From NCBI GenBank assembly GCA_026770025.1, contig JAMXDE010000076.1:1-64000 (forward strand): DNA of 64,000 bases, given 5' to 3'. The translations under genes and the position numbers were made by a program. This stretch comes from Craspedostauros australis (taxonomy: Eukaryota; Bacillariophyta; Bacillariophyceae; Mastogloiales; Achnanthaceae). Below the pieces are notes generated by a model that ran no database searches, had not been told where the DNA came from, and saw only the letters and a program-made list of their open reading frames with translations. Positions 55,280 to 64,000 of this stretch are shown one piece after another. Every line of letters begins with the position of its first letter. Position 1 is the stretch's first letter.

Positions 55280-58200
55280 TCACAAAATTTCCGTCTCATC
55301 ACCCAACACAGCCTCACTTTCTGCATGGACCTTCATTGTGTGAGCATCACACCACCTCTGATTCTCCCATTCCTCTTCCTCTCTCTGCAACTCTTCTTCT
55401 CTTCGTTCCTCCTCTGTTGCAGCTGGCGTATTGTGGGTCGCCACGATTGCAGGTGCAGGTGCTGTTGCTGTTGCTTTGCTTGTTGTGTTGGTTTTTGTCT
55501 TGATGAGGGCAGCCTCCTTCTTTTGTTTGCGTTGCTTGGCGTTGTACGCTGCAGACAGCGACGCTTTGACGCGCATGGGATTTGCGTGCAGTTGCACGTA
55601 CCAGTCAGTTTTTGCTTTTTCGTCCGCCATCAATTGTTCGTGTGCTTCGTGTTCGGATGGTCTGTTTTTTGGGTCCTTCGCGGACGCTTCACAGATGCCC
55701 TTCAATTTGTCCGTGATGTAGTCTGGCAGATCCGCTGGTTTGCGCGTAGTTTTGCTCGCCCAGCCTTGGACTGCGAGTGGTGGGTGTTCGGTTTCTGCGG
55801 TCTGGTCGCGCAACTTCGCGGTGTGATCGGATGGCAGGTGTTGTTGTCCGTCTTGGATGGCCTTGTCGAACACCAGCGCCTTGCTCTCTGCCGCGGTGCG
55901 CCCGAGTTTTCGCGTCTTGTCCGTCTTCCTGAACGATTCGGACGTGATCGGCAGCTTGTCGGACTTGTGTGTGTGAACATCGGCAACGCCCAGCTGGTTG
56001 ATGATCCACCCTTCCCATTCAGCGCTCTTCACCACGACGTCTTCGGTGATGCCAGATGCAGCCACCAACCGCGCCTGGTCATCGTCATACTTCACCTCGT
56101 GAGTCTGACGTACCTGTTGCCCGTTCGCGCGGAATCGTCGTTTTGGTGCGCCAGGAAGCGTCGTGATGTTGCCTTCGAGGGTCTCTGCGTTGACCAGTAC
56201 CGTTGTCGTACCTGCGATGTTACCGGCTTGGAGCGCGAGGAAGACTTGGAAAGGGGTCTTGATGTCCTTGCCACTTTGCACATATTTTCGCAGTACACGG
56301 GTGATGTACGCGAAGTGGGTGTCCAGCATGCTCTTACCGGTTTGGGCCTCTGTGTAGATCCACGCGATGATTTTAGCTGCTTTTCGTGTCGCAAGGTTCT
56401 TGTTGAGTACCGATGTGATGAGCGCGATGTGCTCGTGACTGGCAAAGCAACACGCGTTATCGCTCTGTAGGATGATTTCAGTCACAGATGGGAGAATGTC
56501 TTTGACCTTTTTTTGCACAATGTCAAGTAGTCCACCAACTTGAAGAGTGTCTTGTGTCGGTCTTCCATCGACCACAATGTCGATGAAGCGATAAGTAAAA
56601 ATGTCGTTGCGACACGTGATGACCATTGCCCCAAGCAGTGACATTCCCTTCTTCCCCCAATATTCTTGTTGGGCTTCGCCTTGGCCTGTTGGTAGAATTT
56701 TTTGCTTATGGTCAAGTACCACATAGGCTCTTTCAGGCTTATTGTTGAGTTCGGATTGATAAAAGGAGATTTGTCCGAATTGAACTTTTGCACGCACTTT
56801 GTGAGCCATGTAATTAATGATTTCATCGGCGAATCCCGGCGCCGCCGCAAGCATTGATTGCAATTCGTCCTTGTGTTCTGCGAGTTCGTTGTCCTTAAGC
56901 ATTTCGACAAAAGGGACAAAACGATCGTTCACAAATCGCATTGCTGCGCCACAACGGTTGCATACTTTACGTGGTTGTTCGGTTGTGGTGGTGGGAGGAA
57001 TGTCAATTGTGATGGTTGGCGTGTCGCTTTTGAGAGTGGTCTTCTTGCGCTTGTGCTTGTTGGTGCGTGGTTTGCGTTGGTTGGTTGGTGTGGATGTTGC
57101 CTTCTTCTTCTCCTTTTTGGTGGTGAGAGCGAACGCGGCCGAGTGCATTGGATCGTCACACTGAAGCTGCATGTGGGAGGCGGTGAACTCCCATTTGAGG
57201 AACACAACAAGCAGTTCGAGTGCATGCAAGAGAGAATCGGCTGTGCGCACATGTGGCGCGATGACGTCATCTGGCTCGTCGTTGTCGCTGTCGCTCTTGT
57301 CATTGGCATCGTTTTGTTCCTCCTTGTCTGCTTCATACTTAGCCTTCAGCAGGTCTACTAGGCGCGAAATTGCCTGTTTGAGTTTCTCCGTGGCCATCCA
57401 GAAGTAACTCTCGAAGGAAGAGAGGCCCGTCTTGATCTTGCTTTTGCGTGTGAGTAGGTTAGTAATGGTGGTGAAGGCAGGCCTTCCCACTGGCTTGTTG
57501 GTAGTGGACAAGTACATGCCGAATAAGTCTCGGATGGTGGTGCTTCCACGATCGAACACCGGAACATTTTCAAAATTGACACCGCCATACTGTACTGTGT
57601 GACTCAACCCTGCCTTATATGTTGTTGTTGTCATGAGGAAGGACACCACGCCAGACAGGTCGCAAGCACGCACACGGTATTGGAGAACCCGTGGTGGGAT
57701 GAGTCTGCCACAGCTGAACATGTCAAAGGCGTGGCGCAAGGTTGTTAGTTGACTCCGGGTCATTGTAGCGCGTCCGGGCTCGACACGAATACGCTGTTCC
57801 TCCAGCAAACTGTCCATGTGACGAGACAGGATTGCAGAGCTATTAGCGAATGACGTAGATGTAGCGAGCACAGCTCTAGCAGCGTTGGCCAGTGTCTTTT
57901 CTCCCCTCACACATAGGGTGTATAGATTCGGACCCAGGCTAGGCGGTGGCAGGTCCACGCGAGCACGAACAAACGCCACCACCTGTTCCATCTGGCGAGT
58001 TGGCAGAGCCTCCTGAGGGAGCAACACACCCCAGAGCGCGGAAGCCACGTTGACCCACACACGTGTTACATTCCACCATGTGTGCCTGTCGCAATTGCAG
58101 CCAAGCACGAATCCCTTGGGAGGCATGGAAGTAAACGTGTTGACATCGAAGTGATCCGTGAGCTCCTCCATCACACGAATCACAGCAGGCCGCCTCCAGT

Positions 58201-58801
58201 TTCCCGCCTCTTCCAGATCGTACCCGAACTGACCTCCTCTCCTGTTCCTGCTGGCACGCGCTCGTTCCTTCTTGCCGTTGTCGTTGTATGTGCTGTCGCT
58301 ATCGCCAGAGGCATCTGCATAGCCACCAGCAACAACAGTATTGCAGCGCCGGGGAAGCCTCGCTGGCGGGGTAGGCTCGACAGGCGGAGCAACATCAGGC
58401 ACAGCAGGGGGTGGCGCGTTCACGATAACGCTCACCAACGTGCCATCCCCGACACCTCGTCCTTCCGAGCGCACCCTGACGTTGGAGTTGTCGTAGACAC
58501 CTCCGTTGTCATCGAGGATGTGTACGAACACGTGCAGCTCGCGAGCATGCGCATGCGTACTGTTCGGGACGAGGCCGCCATCCGCTGCATGCATCGGCTT
58601 CACATCGATCACTTGCGTGATGGTGGTTGGCTTCCTCAACACAGCGGATGGCTTGTCAGGCAACAGTTGCTCCGCGGTAGGGAGCAAGTTTCCCTTGGAG
58701 TCAACAGGAGGAGCAGATACAGGGTAAGTAGAACGCGGTTTCTTACAGGGGGAGGGGTTGGCATCCTTGGAGAGGGCCTTGGTGGTGGTGGAGAGAGGCA
58801 T
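55280..58801 (-). CDS. Putative DDE-type transposase (1173 aa)
   Basis: One uninterrupted frame with ATG at 58801. Residues 1-200 are Pro/Ser-rich. There follow a helical region with 'LGCNCDRHTWWNVTRVW', a Lys-rich linker, and a 'CNRCG' zinc-like pair at about 614-618. The catalytic-looking core has 'YVVLDHKQ' (Asp697), a GKKGMS turn, 'LQSDNACCF' (Asp781) and 'IYTEAQTGKSMLDTHF' (Glu818, Asp827), a spacing typical of an RNase H-fold DDE/DDD enzyme. The C-terminus is highly charged (Lys/Glu coiled coil). A transposase is supported by its place inside a TIR element. 'SDNA' and 'EAQTGK' blocks recall uncharacterised DDE families of animals and algae; I cannot name the superfamily. Confidence 0.65.
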   Translation of the reverse strand: MPLSTTTKALSKDANPSPCKKPRSTYPVSAPPVDSKGNLLPTAEQLLPDKPSAVLRKPTTITQVIDVKPMHAADGGLVPNSTHAHARELHVFVHILDDNGGVYDNSNVRVRSEGRGVGDGTLVSVIVNAPPPAVPDVAPPVEPTPPARLPRRCNTVVAGGYADASGDSDSTYNDNGKKERARASRNRRGGQFGYDLEEAGNWRRPAVIRVMEELTDHFDVNTFTSMPPKGFVLGCNCDRHTWWNVTRVWVNVASALWGVLLPQEALPTRQMEQVVAFVRARVDLPPPSLGPNLYTLCVRGEKTLANAARAVLATSTSFANSSAILSRHMDSLLEEQRIRVEPGRATMTRSQLTTLRHAFDMFSCGRLIPPRVLQYRVRACDLSGVVSFLMTTTTYKAGLSHTVQYGGVNFENVPVFDRGSTTIRDLFGMYLSTTNKPVGRPAFTTITNLLTRKSKIKTGLSSFESYFWMATEKLKQAISRLVDLLKAKYEADKEEQNDANDKSDSDNDEPDDVIAPHVRTADSLLHALELLVVFLKWEFTASHMQLQCDDPMHSAAFALTTKKEKKKATSTPTNQRKPRTNKHKRKKTTLKSDTPTITIDIPPTTTTEQPRKVCNRCGAAMRFVNDRFVPFVEMLKDNELAEHKDELQSMLAAAPGFADEIINYMAHKVRAKVQFGQISFYQSELNNKPERAYVVLDHKQKILPTGQGEAQQEYWGKKGMSLLGAMVITCRNDIFTYRFIDIVVDGRPTQDTLQVGGLLDIVQKKVKDILPSVTEIILQSDNACCFASHEHIALITSVLNKNLATRKAAKIIAWIYTEAQTGKSMLDTHFAYITRVLRKYVQSGKDIKTPFQVFLALQAGNIAGTTTVLVNAETLEGNITTLPGAPKRRFRANGQQVRQTHEVKYDDDQARLVAASGITEDVVVKSAEWEGWIINQLGVADVHTHKSDKLPITSESFRKTDKTRKLGRTAAESKALVFDKAIQDGQQHLPSDHTAKLRDQTAETEHPPLAVQGWASKTTRKPADLPDYITDKLKGICEASAKDPKNRPSEHEAHEQLMADEKAKTDWYVQLHANPMRVKASLSAAYNAKQRKQKKEAALIKTKTNTTSKATATAPAPAIVATHNTPAATEEERREEELQREEEEWENQRWCDAHTMKVHAESEAVLGDETEIL

Positions 58802-58916
58802 GATGTAGTTGTTTCTGGAGAGTATAGTTGTTAGCTAGTTGGATGTGTTGAACTGGTCTGAGACGAAGTGAGGAAAGGAGAGCATGGGATGAAGGTCGAC
58901 CATTTGTTGACAACAA

Positions 58917-58962
58917 CAACAACAACTGCTGCTGCTACTACTACTACTACTACACTACTAGA
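58917..58962. repeat. Trinucleotide microsatellite
   Basis: CAACAACAACAACAAC followed by (CTG) and (CTA)n, just upstream of the transposase-like gene. Confidence 0.85.
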
Positions 58963-59083
58963 GCGAGCACAAGCATGGAACACAACAGCGAGTGCGCATG
59001 GCATTGGCGAGGAAAGTTGTGAAATGGAGCGAAAGAGTGGCGATGATTTCCGAAGTTGTGAGCGGATGGCGATGATGTTGGAT

Positions 59084-59170
59084 GTGTGATGTGTTTTGTG
59101 TGATGTGTTTTGTGTCATGTGTTTTGTGTCATGTGTTTTGTGTCATGTGTTTTGTGTCATGTGTGTTGTG
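59084..59170. repeat. 14-bp tandem repeat
   Basis: About six copies of TGTGTTTTGTGTCA (early units GTGA) inside the right end of the TIR element. Confidence 0.88.
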
Positions 59171-59364
59171 ACGAGCAAAATGTGAGATCATGTCGCAGAT
59201 GCTAACGTGTATTTAACGCGTACCAAACGAACGACAATCCCGGCGTCTATTCCGTGACTGGATGACATAGGGTAAATGCACGAGAACATAATCGAACTTT
59301 CTGCGAAACAACTAGGAAGTTCACGGGGGTCGACCCATACGACTTCACAAAACATTTGAATATG

Positions 59365-59518
59365 TATAAAACTTAAAATAGGATCTAACTAAAAAATCCA
59401 TCGGTTAATTATTTGTATTAGACCTGCAAGGATTACGAATATGTGCTTGGTTGGGATATTCAAGATAAATTTTATAGACGCCAATAACGGAGTGCAGGTC
59501 GACTCACTGATCGGGCTC
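59365..59518 (-). repeat. Right terminal inverted repeat
   Basis: Inverted copy of the left repeat; ends CGGGCTC, followed by ATAA. Confidence 0.9.
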
Positions 59519-59721
59519 ATAATCGTATCCAAACACCACATCATGTGTCAACGATCATTCCGACGATCGCAAAGTGGATGAGTCATCGACATCTACTCCA
59601 CACTACTGTAGTCGCATGTACCATCGGCAACAAGAGAGTTGGAGACGGAACGTGACTTCCACAAACTTGCGACAGTGCAACAACAAATTGCATTCGATCG
59701 CATTCTTACACAACGGAGAAG

Positions 59722-61333
59722 ATGAGATCCTTTCCACAGATTCTGACGGTCTCAGCTCTGCTGCTGATGTCCTCGATGGTGATGGAATGTGCCGATGCAT
59801 TCATCGTCAATCCATCCAGGGGCCCTGAATCAGCCACGATGCTGCATGCCAACCAGAACGAATCGGCCGACGCCACATCCAGACGTTCGATGCTGCTCTC
59901 CACCGCTGCCGGTGCTGTGGGTGCAGCAACCGCCTTGATGGTGTCGCCACCTCAACCAGCACATGCCCGCCTCGAGGCTGTCAACCGTCCCGATCTACTC
60001 CCAACAGAGGCAGGTCTCAACGTCATCCAAACGGAGAAGTTCCTCACATCGGGACAGGCCAAGCGACTCGATGGCATGCTGACCAATCTGGAACGTGACA
60101 CCGGCTTCCGTTTGCGCCTGCTCTGTCAGAACTACCCCAACACACCTGGATTGGCTATCCGCGACTACTGGGATTTGGGAAAGGAAGGGCAGAAGGATGA
60201 CAAGTACATCGTTCTCGTCGTTGATCAGTTTGGCGGACGTGGTAGGTCTCATCGCTTGCAGAGTGGCGTGTTGTGCCATGCGAGGATTGAAGTGCTTCTT
60301 TGAGATCATACTCGTACGCATGGTCTAAGAATGTCCGGAGTACCAACCCATCGATCCAAGCAGGCATGCGTCTTTGCTCTATTCGGTTTGATGCAACCAT
60401 ACCTCCAGCTTTCATGCCAGATGTGGCCGCCCTCGGTCAGTCCCTTCTTCATTCGTTCTCACCATTCTTCTCTCATCGCTTCGTACCAAATCCATGTGAA
60501 TTGCAATGCTGGTGGCGCCCAAAACAACGCTGTATCACAAACGATGGCGGCATCGCAAATGCACGATTCAAATGATGATGCAACCCAACGTATGGACACA
60601 GGAAATGTGTTGAACTTCAATGTCGGAGACGGTGTGAAGGTAAGGGACAGCCCATGATGTGTAAAGTTGGATGTCGCGTACTTATTACATTGTGGCATAC
60701 CGACGAAAAGGGAGTTTGAGAGTGCGCCACCACTGTGCCAACATGAGAAGCTCTTTGCAGGCTGGCCTTCTGATGATCAGCGCAACCGATCATTCAACCG
60801 CAATGTTTCTCACAAATCCATCTTGCCCCTGTTCTTTTCTGATACTTGTCTCTGTTACAAACGTACCTGTAGTTTGCTTTGCCAAATGTGTTCTGGACTC
60901 GGCTTTCGGGAAAGTATGGAACGGTGAGTAACCGCTGAATCATTGTGTTTCCGTTTGCACGCGAGAGGATGGGGTGGTCGTTCATCGGCATGCTGATACA
61001 TTGCAGGACGTGTAGATAGCATTTGGGCGTCTCTCTCATGTGTACATGACAGTCGCGCCACATGACGGTCACGCCATACGAACAGCACTCACTGATATCC
61101 TCTGCCTTATTTTTACGCAACTACATGTTCCACTCTTCTCCATGATGTGTTGCTCGCTCTTGTTGCTGGTCGCTGTTGCTGCCACACAGACATTCTACGT
61201 TCGTGACAACGGCATCGACCTGGCCATCACGAACGCTGTGGAAGCAATCGTGTCCTGCCTGAGATCCGAGGATGGCTTCTGCACCAGCCCACCAGACGAG
61301 GCACAGAGTCTGAGAGGGTTGGGATTCAAATAA
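59722..61333 (+). CDS. Thylakoid-lumen TPM-domain protein, Psb32/TLP18.3-like (250 aa)
   Basis: Four exons: 59722-60241, 60602-60639, 60873-60923 and 61190-61333; every join keeps frame and uses GT..AG. Targeting is three-part: an ER signal peptide ('LTVSALLLMSSMVME') ending 'ADAF', the diatom ASAFAP-type site; a short transit region; then a twin-Arg signal 'SRRSMLLSTAAGAVGAATAL' ending 'AHA' for the thylakoid lumen. The mature part is a TPM domain ('TGFRLRLLCQNYPNTPG', 'NVLNFNVGDGVK', 'LPNVFWTRLSGKYG', 'DNGIDLAITNAV'). TLP18.3/Psb32 proteins aid photosystem II repair and dimer stability. No membrane anchor follows the domain. Two internal exons of 38 and 51 bp are unusually small. Confidence 0.88.
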
Positions 61334-61793
61334 CTCAAGGTTCGGGATAGCATTGATTTCATTTCTTGGATCATACGGAGTCAAGCCCGACATGACGTGC
61401 ACTCTAGCGCTGTGGAAGCATGGACGCCACAGCAGCAACTGCATGAGGCTAACTTGATAAATGGCTACTGCTACTACAACTACTACAATTCACATCTTTG
61501 CCCACCTTAAAGTGTGTCCGGCGAAAGGGCGAAAAGGCAACAGACATTCCGTCTTCGTTCTTTTTTCATCATGCAGTGTGTATTAGTCCTGATACTTATT
61601 CTATGAAGTGATTGATCTCCGATATTGGATGGTAGAGGATGGAATGCACTGGAGCGCGACGAGTTCCAAGAGTGTCGTGTTCTTGAATTACAACTTGGTC
61701 ACCATGGAGCTCCTCGAATTGTGTGAGCATGGTACTCGATGGTGGCATCCTTCCGTTGATGTTCACCATTCGACATCCAAATCGACTTCAGCG
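61334..61793. other. Convergent intergenic interval
   Basis: 460 bp between the 3' ends of two convergent genes. A short (CTACTA)n stretch at 61463-61487; nothing else. Confidence 0.4.
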
Positions 61794-63989
61794 TCAGTCG
61801 AACTTGGACAAGAAGCCTTTTCGGAATGCAATCTCCAATGCGAGAGCTGCAGCACCGAACAGCACGGCTGATTCTGCCCCATTCACAAAGATCTGAGATA
61901 GCATTCCCCAGTCCAGGTACTCCAGTGGCTCGCCGCCTGTGTATAGTGGCCAGCATGGAATGGTGAAGTGGCGGATTTCAGTTGTCGAGGAGCAATGGGC
62001 AGCAAAAGTGGTGGCAAGGTGACAGAGATGGGTTAGACGCGCTGGATTGGAGAAAGCGAGGCACAAACTCGGATAACTGCCATTAATGACGCCTCATTCC
62101 GCACACGCGCAACGCTGTAGCGTGTGTGCACCATACTCACAGCTCAATGGCAACGCGGCGCAGGTTGGCGATGTCTGGACATTGGCCAGCGTCCGTGTCA
62201 GCACGAATGCACCGATAACACCTTGGTTGAGCATGGGATTGTTATCTCCTTCTCGCACTGCGTATCGATAGACCAAGGCGAACAAGGCAGCTTGGATGGC
62301 TGACATGTCTGTTGCGAATTCCCATTGCGGCAACCCCCCACTGCCCGTGATGGATAACAGAGCATGGTGAATGAAGATGATCGGCGTGGCCCCCACAGCG
62401 CCACCCACTCCCCCGATGGCGGCCGCCTTGGTGGATTCTATTCGCTGGGCCATGTCGAACTGCGAGCCTTCGTTCTTTTGCTTTTTCGTGCCTTTTACAT
62501 CATCATCCTCGTCGTCACCACCATCGCCATTGTTATTATTGTTGTTGTTTCCACCGAAGTTGTTGAAAACGCCGAATCTGTTGCCTTTTCCAGATGCTTC
62601 TGTGGATTCGGTTGCTTCCTTGGTGGCAACGCCACCGAATGGATTGATGTTCATGAGGAACGTCTCGGCTTGAGCTTGGAATGATTTCATCGGATTCGTG
62701 CTCCTCTTGTCACTCGCAGGGCTGGAAGTGCTACCAGCCTTGGGTGGGGGTTCGAAAGAGCGCTCGAATCGGTCGCCTTGCCGAGAGGTGACTTCTGCGC
62801 CGCTTGCAGTACTGGTAGGTTTGCCACCGGCATTGACGCCGGCGACGGTATCCACGCCAACGTTTCGAGTTGCTGGCGAGGAGTCAAAATCGAGCTCAAA
62901 TCGTTGAACTTGCGGGTCGCTAGCTCGAGCGCTCTGAGCATTGACATCAACGCCAGCATCAACGTCGGCAGTTGAAGCCATGCTTGCAACAGGTTGTTGC
63001 TGTTGCTGCTGTTCCTTGTCGATGATATCGGCCTGCACCTGATGGCGCAATTGATCCCGCGACTTGGCGGAATATCCCGGAAGCATGAGCCGCTTGAGGG
63101 TGTCCTTGACGGCCGCATAGAAGAGCTTCTTCTCCATGAGCTTGGAAATGGAGGGATGGTCCTCCGTGAAGATATTATTGAAGTATGACTCCCACTGGCG
63201 TTGCTGTGGCGCCATTTCCATGTGGACCTGCTGTCGCAGTTCATCTTGCGACATGGAAGAGTATCCAGGGATGAGGGCAGTCTTCACAGAGTTCTTGATG
63301 TTGGCATAGAAGAGCTTCTTCTCGACCAGCTTGGCCTTGGTGGCTGGGTCATGCTGTTGCTGCGTATACGATGGCTGATGTTGCTGGCGTTCGGCCGGCG
63401 GATCGTTCGCAATGGGAAGAGCCCTGTCTGTCGCAGGTACGTTCGCTCGTGTCGCTCGTGCTTGCGTTTGTGCCGTGAGCCCCGACAATGGCGGTTGGTT
63501 GGAGAATGCCGGTGTCGCCATTGCGGGACGCACGTTGGCAATGGATGTCGCATCATCGTCAGAAGTCAGCGTCGGCAAATTGATGGCGCCGGTTCCGAGC
63601 TGAAAGATGCTGCCATCCACAACGAGCGCCGTGGTGGCGATGACGTCATGAATGAGCTTGTTGAATCGGCCTTGGGCAGTCGAGAGATCGTCCTGCGGGA
63701 CACCAACTGCGTTGCCGTTGGGTTGTCGCGTGGCTGTTCTGTAGAGATCTCGCGCACTCCCCAAGGATATCGTAGAACGAACGAGAAAGTCGTTGCTCGT
63801 GAGCGCAGCCTGCAGCGGACCCACGTTGCCGCCTCTGCGCGCGTTGTTGTTGGTGATGTTCCGGATCGTGCGGCGCACTCGTGATGATCTCCCAATGTTG
63901 AAACCAAAGTGCGATGCGGGCGGTCTCGGGGTGGATCGCAGCGATGGCAGATTGTTGGCACTGGCGCCAGTGGCATCGCCGTTCCCCAT
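61794..63989 (-). CDS. Membrane protein with duplicated helical repeat, 5' end possibly outside window (663 aa as seen)
   Basis: Two exons on the minus strand: 63989-62141 and 61936-61794; donor GTGAGT, acceptor ACAG, joining 'PLSC' to 'GEPLEYLDWGML'. The N-terminal half is disordered. Two related helical repeats lie in the middle: 'LVEKKLFYANIKNSVKTALI' then 'PGYSSMSQDELRQQV', and 'LMEKKLFYAAVKDTLKRLML' then 'PGYSAKSRDQLRHQV'. A Gln/Asn/Gly-rich linker follows. The last ~150 residues hold about three membrane segments with 'YRYAVREGDNN' and 'GVIGAFVLTR', resembling uncharacterised algal and plant plastid membrane proteins. The frame is open upstream of 63989, so an earlier start with a targeting peptide may lie beyond the window. 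Function unknown. Confidence 0.72.
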
Positions 63990-64000
63990 TACGGCGATTG

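Larger units (their letters stand above)
53427..59518 (-). mobile_element. 6.1-kb DNA transposon with ~150-bp terminal inverted repeats
   Basis: The first ~150 bp (53427-53577) and last ~154 bp (59365-59518) are inverted copies: both start GAGCCCGATCAGTGAGTCGA inward and share CCCAACCAAGCACATATTCG and TTAGATCCTATTTTAAGTTT. The outer ends are flanked by a 4-bp direct repeat ATAA (53423-53426 and 59519-59522), a likely target duplication. Inside is one large intact gene (55280-58801, -) with DDE-transposase features, plus a ~1.4-kb left segment with open plus-strand frames. The superfamily is unassigned. Confidence 0.85.

Noticed and set aside
55325-56470. 381-codon plus-strand ORF
   Set aside because: Antisense shadow of the transposase-like gene, rich in Cys/Phe/Val as expected for the complement of Lys/Glu codons.

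Overview
This is a nuclear contig from a eukaryotic alga with a red-lineage secondary plastid, most likely a diatom. The clearest evidence is a photosystem-repair type gene (59722-61333) with a signal peptide, an 'ADAF' cleavage site and a twin-arginine lumen signal. The split genes have short GT..AG introns, the Copia retroelement looks like the diatom CoDi type, and the host genes (acidic ribosomal protein P2, ESCRT-III VPS2, a class C GPCR) are eukaryotic. Nothing looks bacterial: there is no operon structure, Shine-Dalgarno site or CRISPR array.

Layout. Positions 1-31000 are mostly mobile DNA. Three copies of a tyrosine-recombinase (Crypton-like) element lie at 1-2994 (-), 3950-5870 (+) and 20161-22935 (-). 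A solo LTR (6916-7624) and a full Copia element (9012-17530) belong to one family; the Copia has 713-bp LTRs with one visible mismatch, 5-bp target duplications and an open 1821-codon gag-pol. There are also a truncated Harbinger/IS5-type transposase (18669-19320), two broken gag pieces (2995-3347, 26408-28123), and arrays of 102, 15, 11, 23 and 3 bp periodicity. One small single-exon gene (24153-24704) sits among them.

Positions 29000-52150 are host-gene territory: an unrecognised two-intron gene with a frame break (29017-31035, -), an ankyrin-repeat gene (-), tRNA-Lys(CTT), a GT34-like type II glycosyltransferase (-), a 1308-residue protein with a glutaredoxin-like fold, three internal repeats and a tandem C-terminal domain (-), RPLP2 (+), VPS2/CHMP2 (+) and a Cache-like plus 7TM class C receptor (+, four exons). 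The 1308-residue gene and RPLP2 are divergent and share a 988-bp spacer.

Positions 52670-59520 hold a nest of inverted-repeat elements: a 606-bp MITE-like element, then a 6.1-kb transposon with ~150-bp terminal inverted repeats, an ATAA direct repeat at its ends and one uninterrupted 1173-codon gene with DDE-like signatures. I could not place it in a named superfamily; it is the best candidate here for an undescribed system. The window ends with the Psb32/TLP18.3-like gene and a membrane-protein gene that may run past the right edge.

No searches were run. Exon joins were worked out by hand from splice signals and reading-frame continuity.
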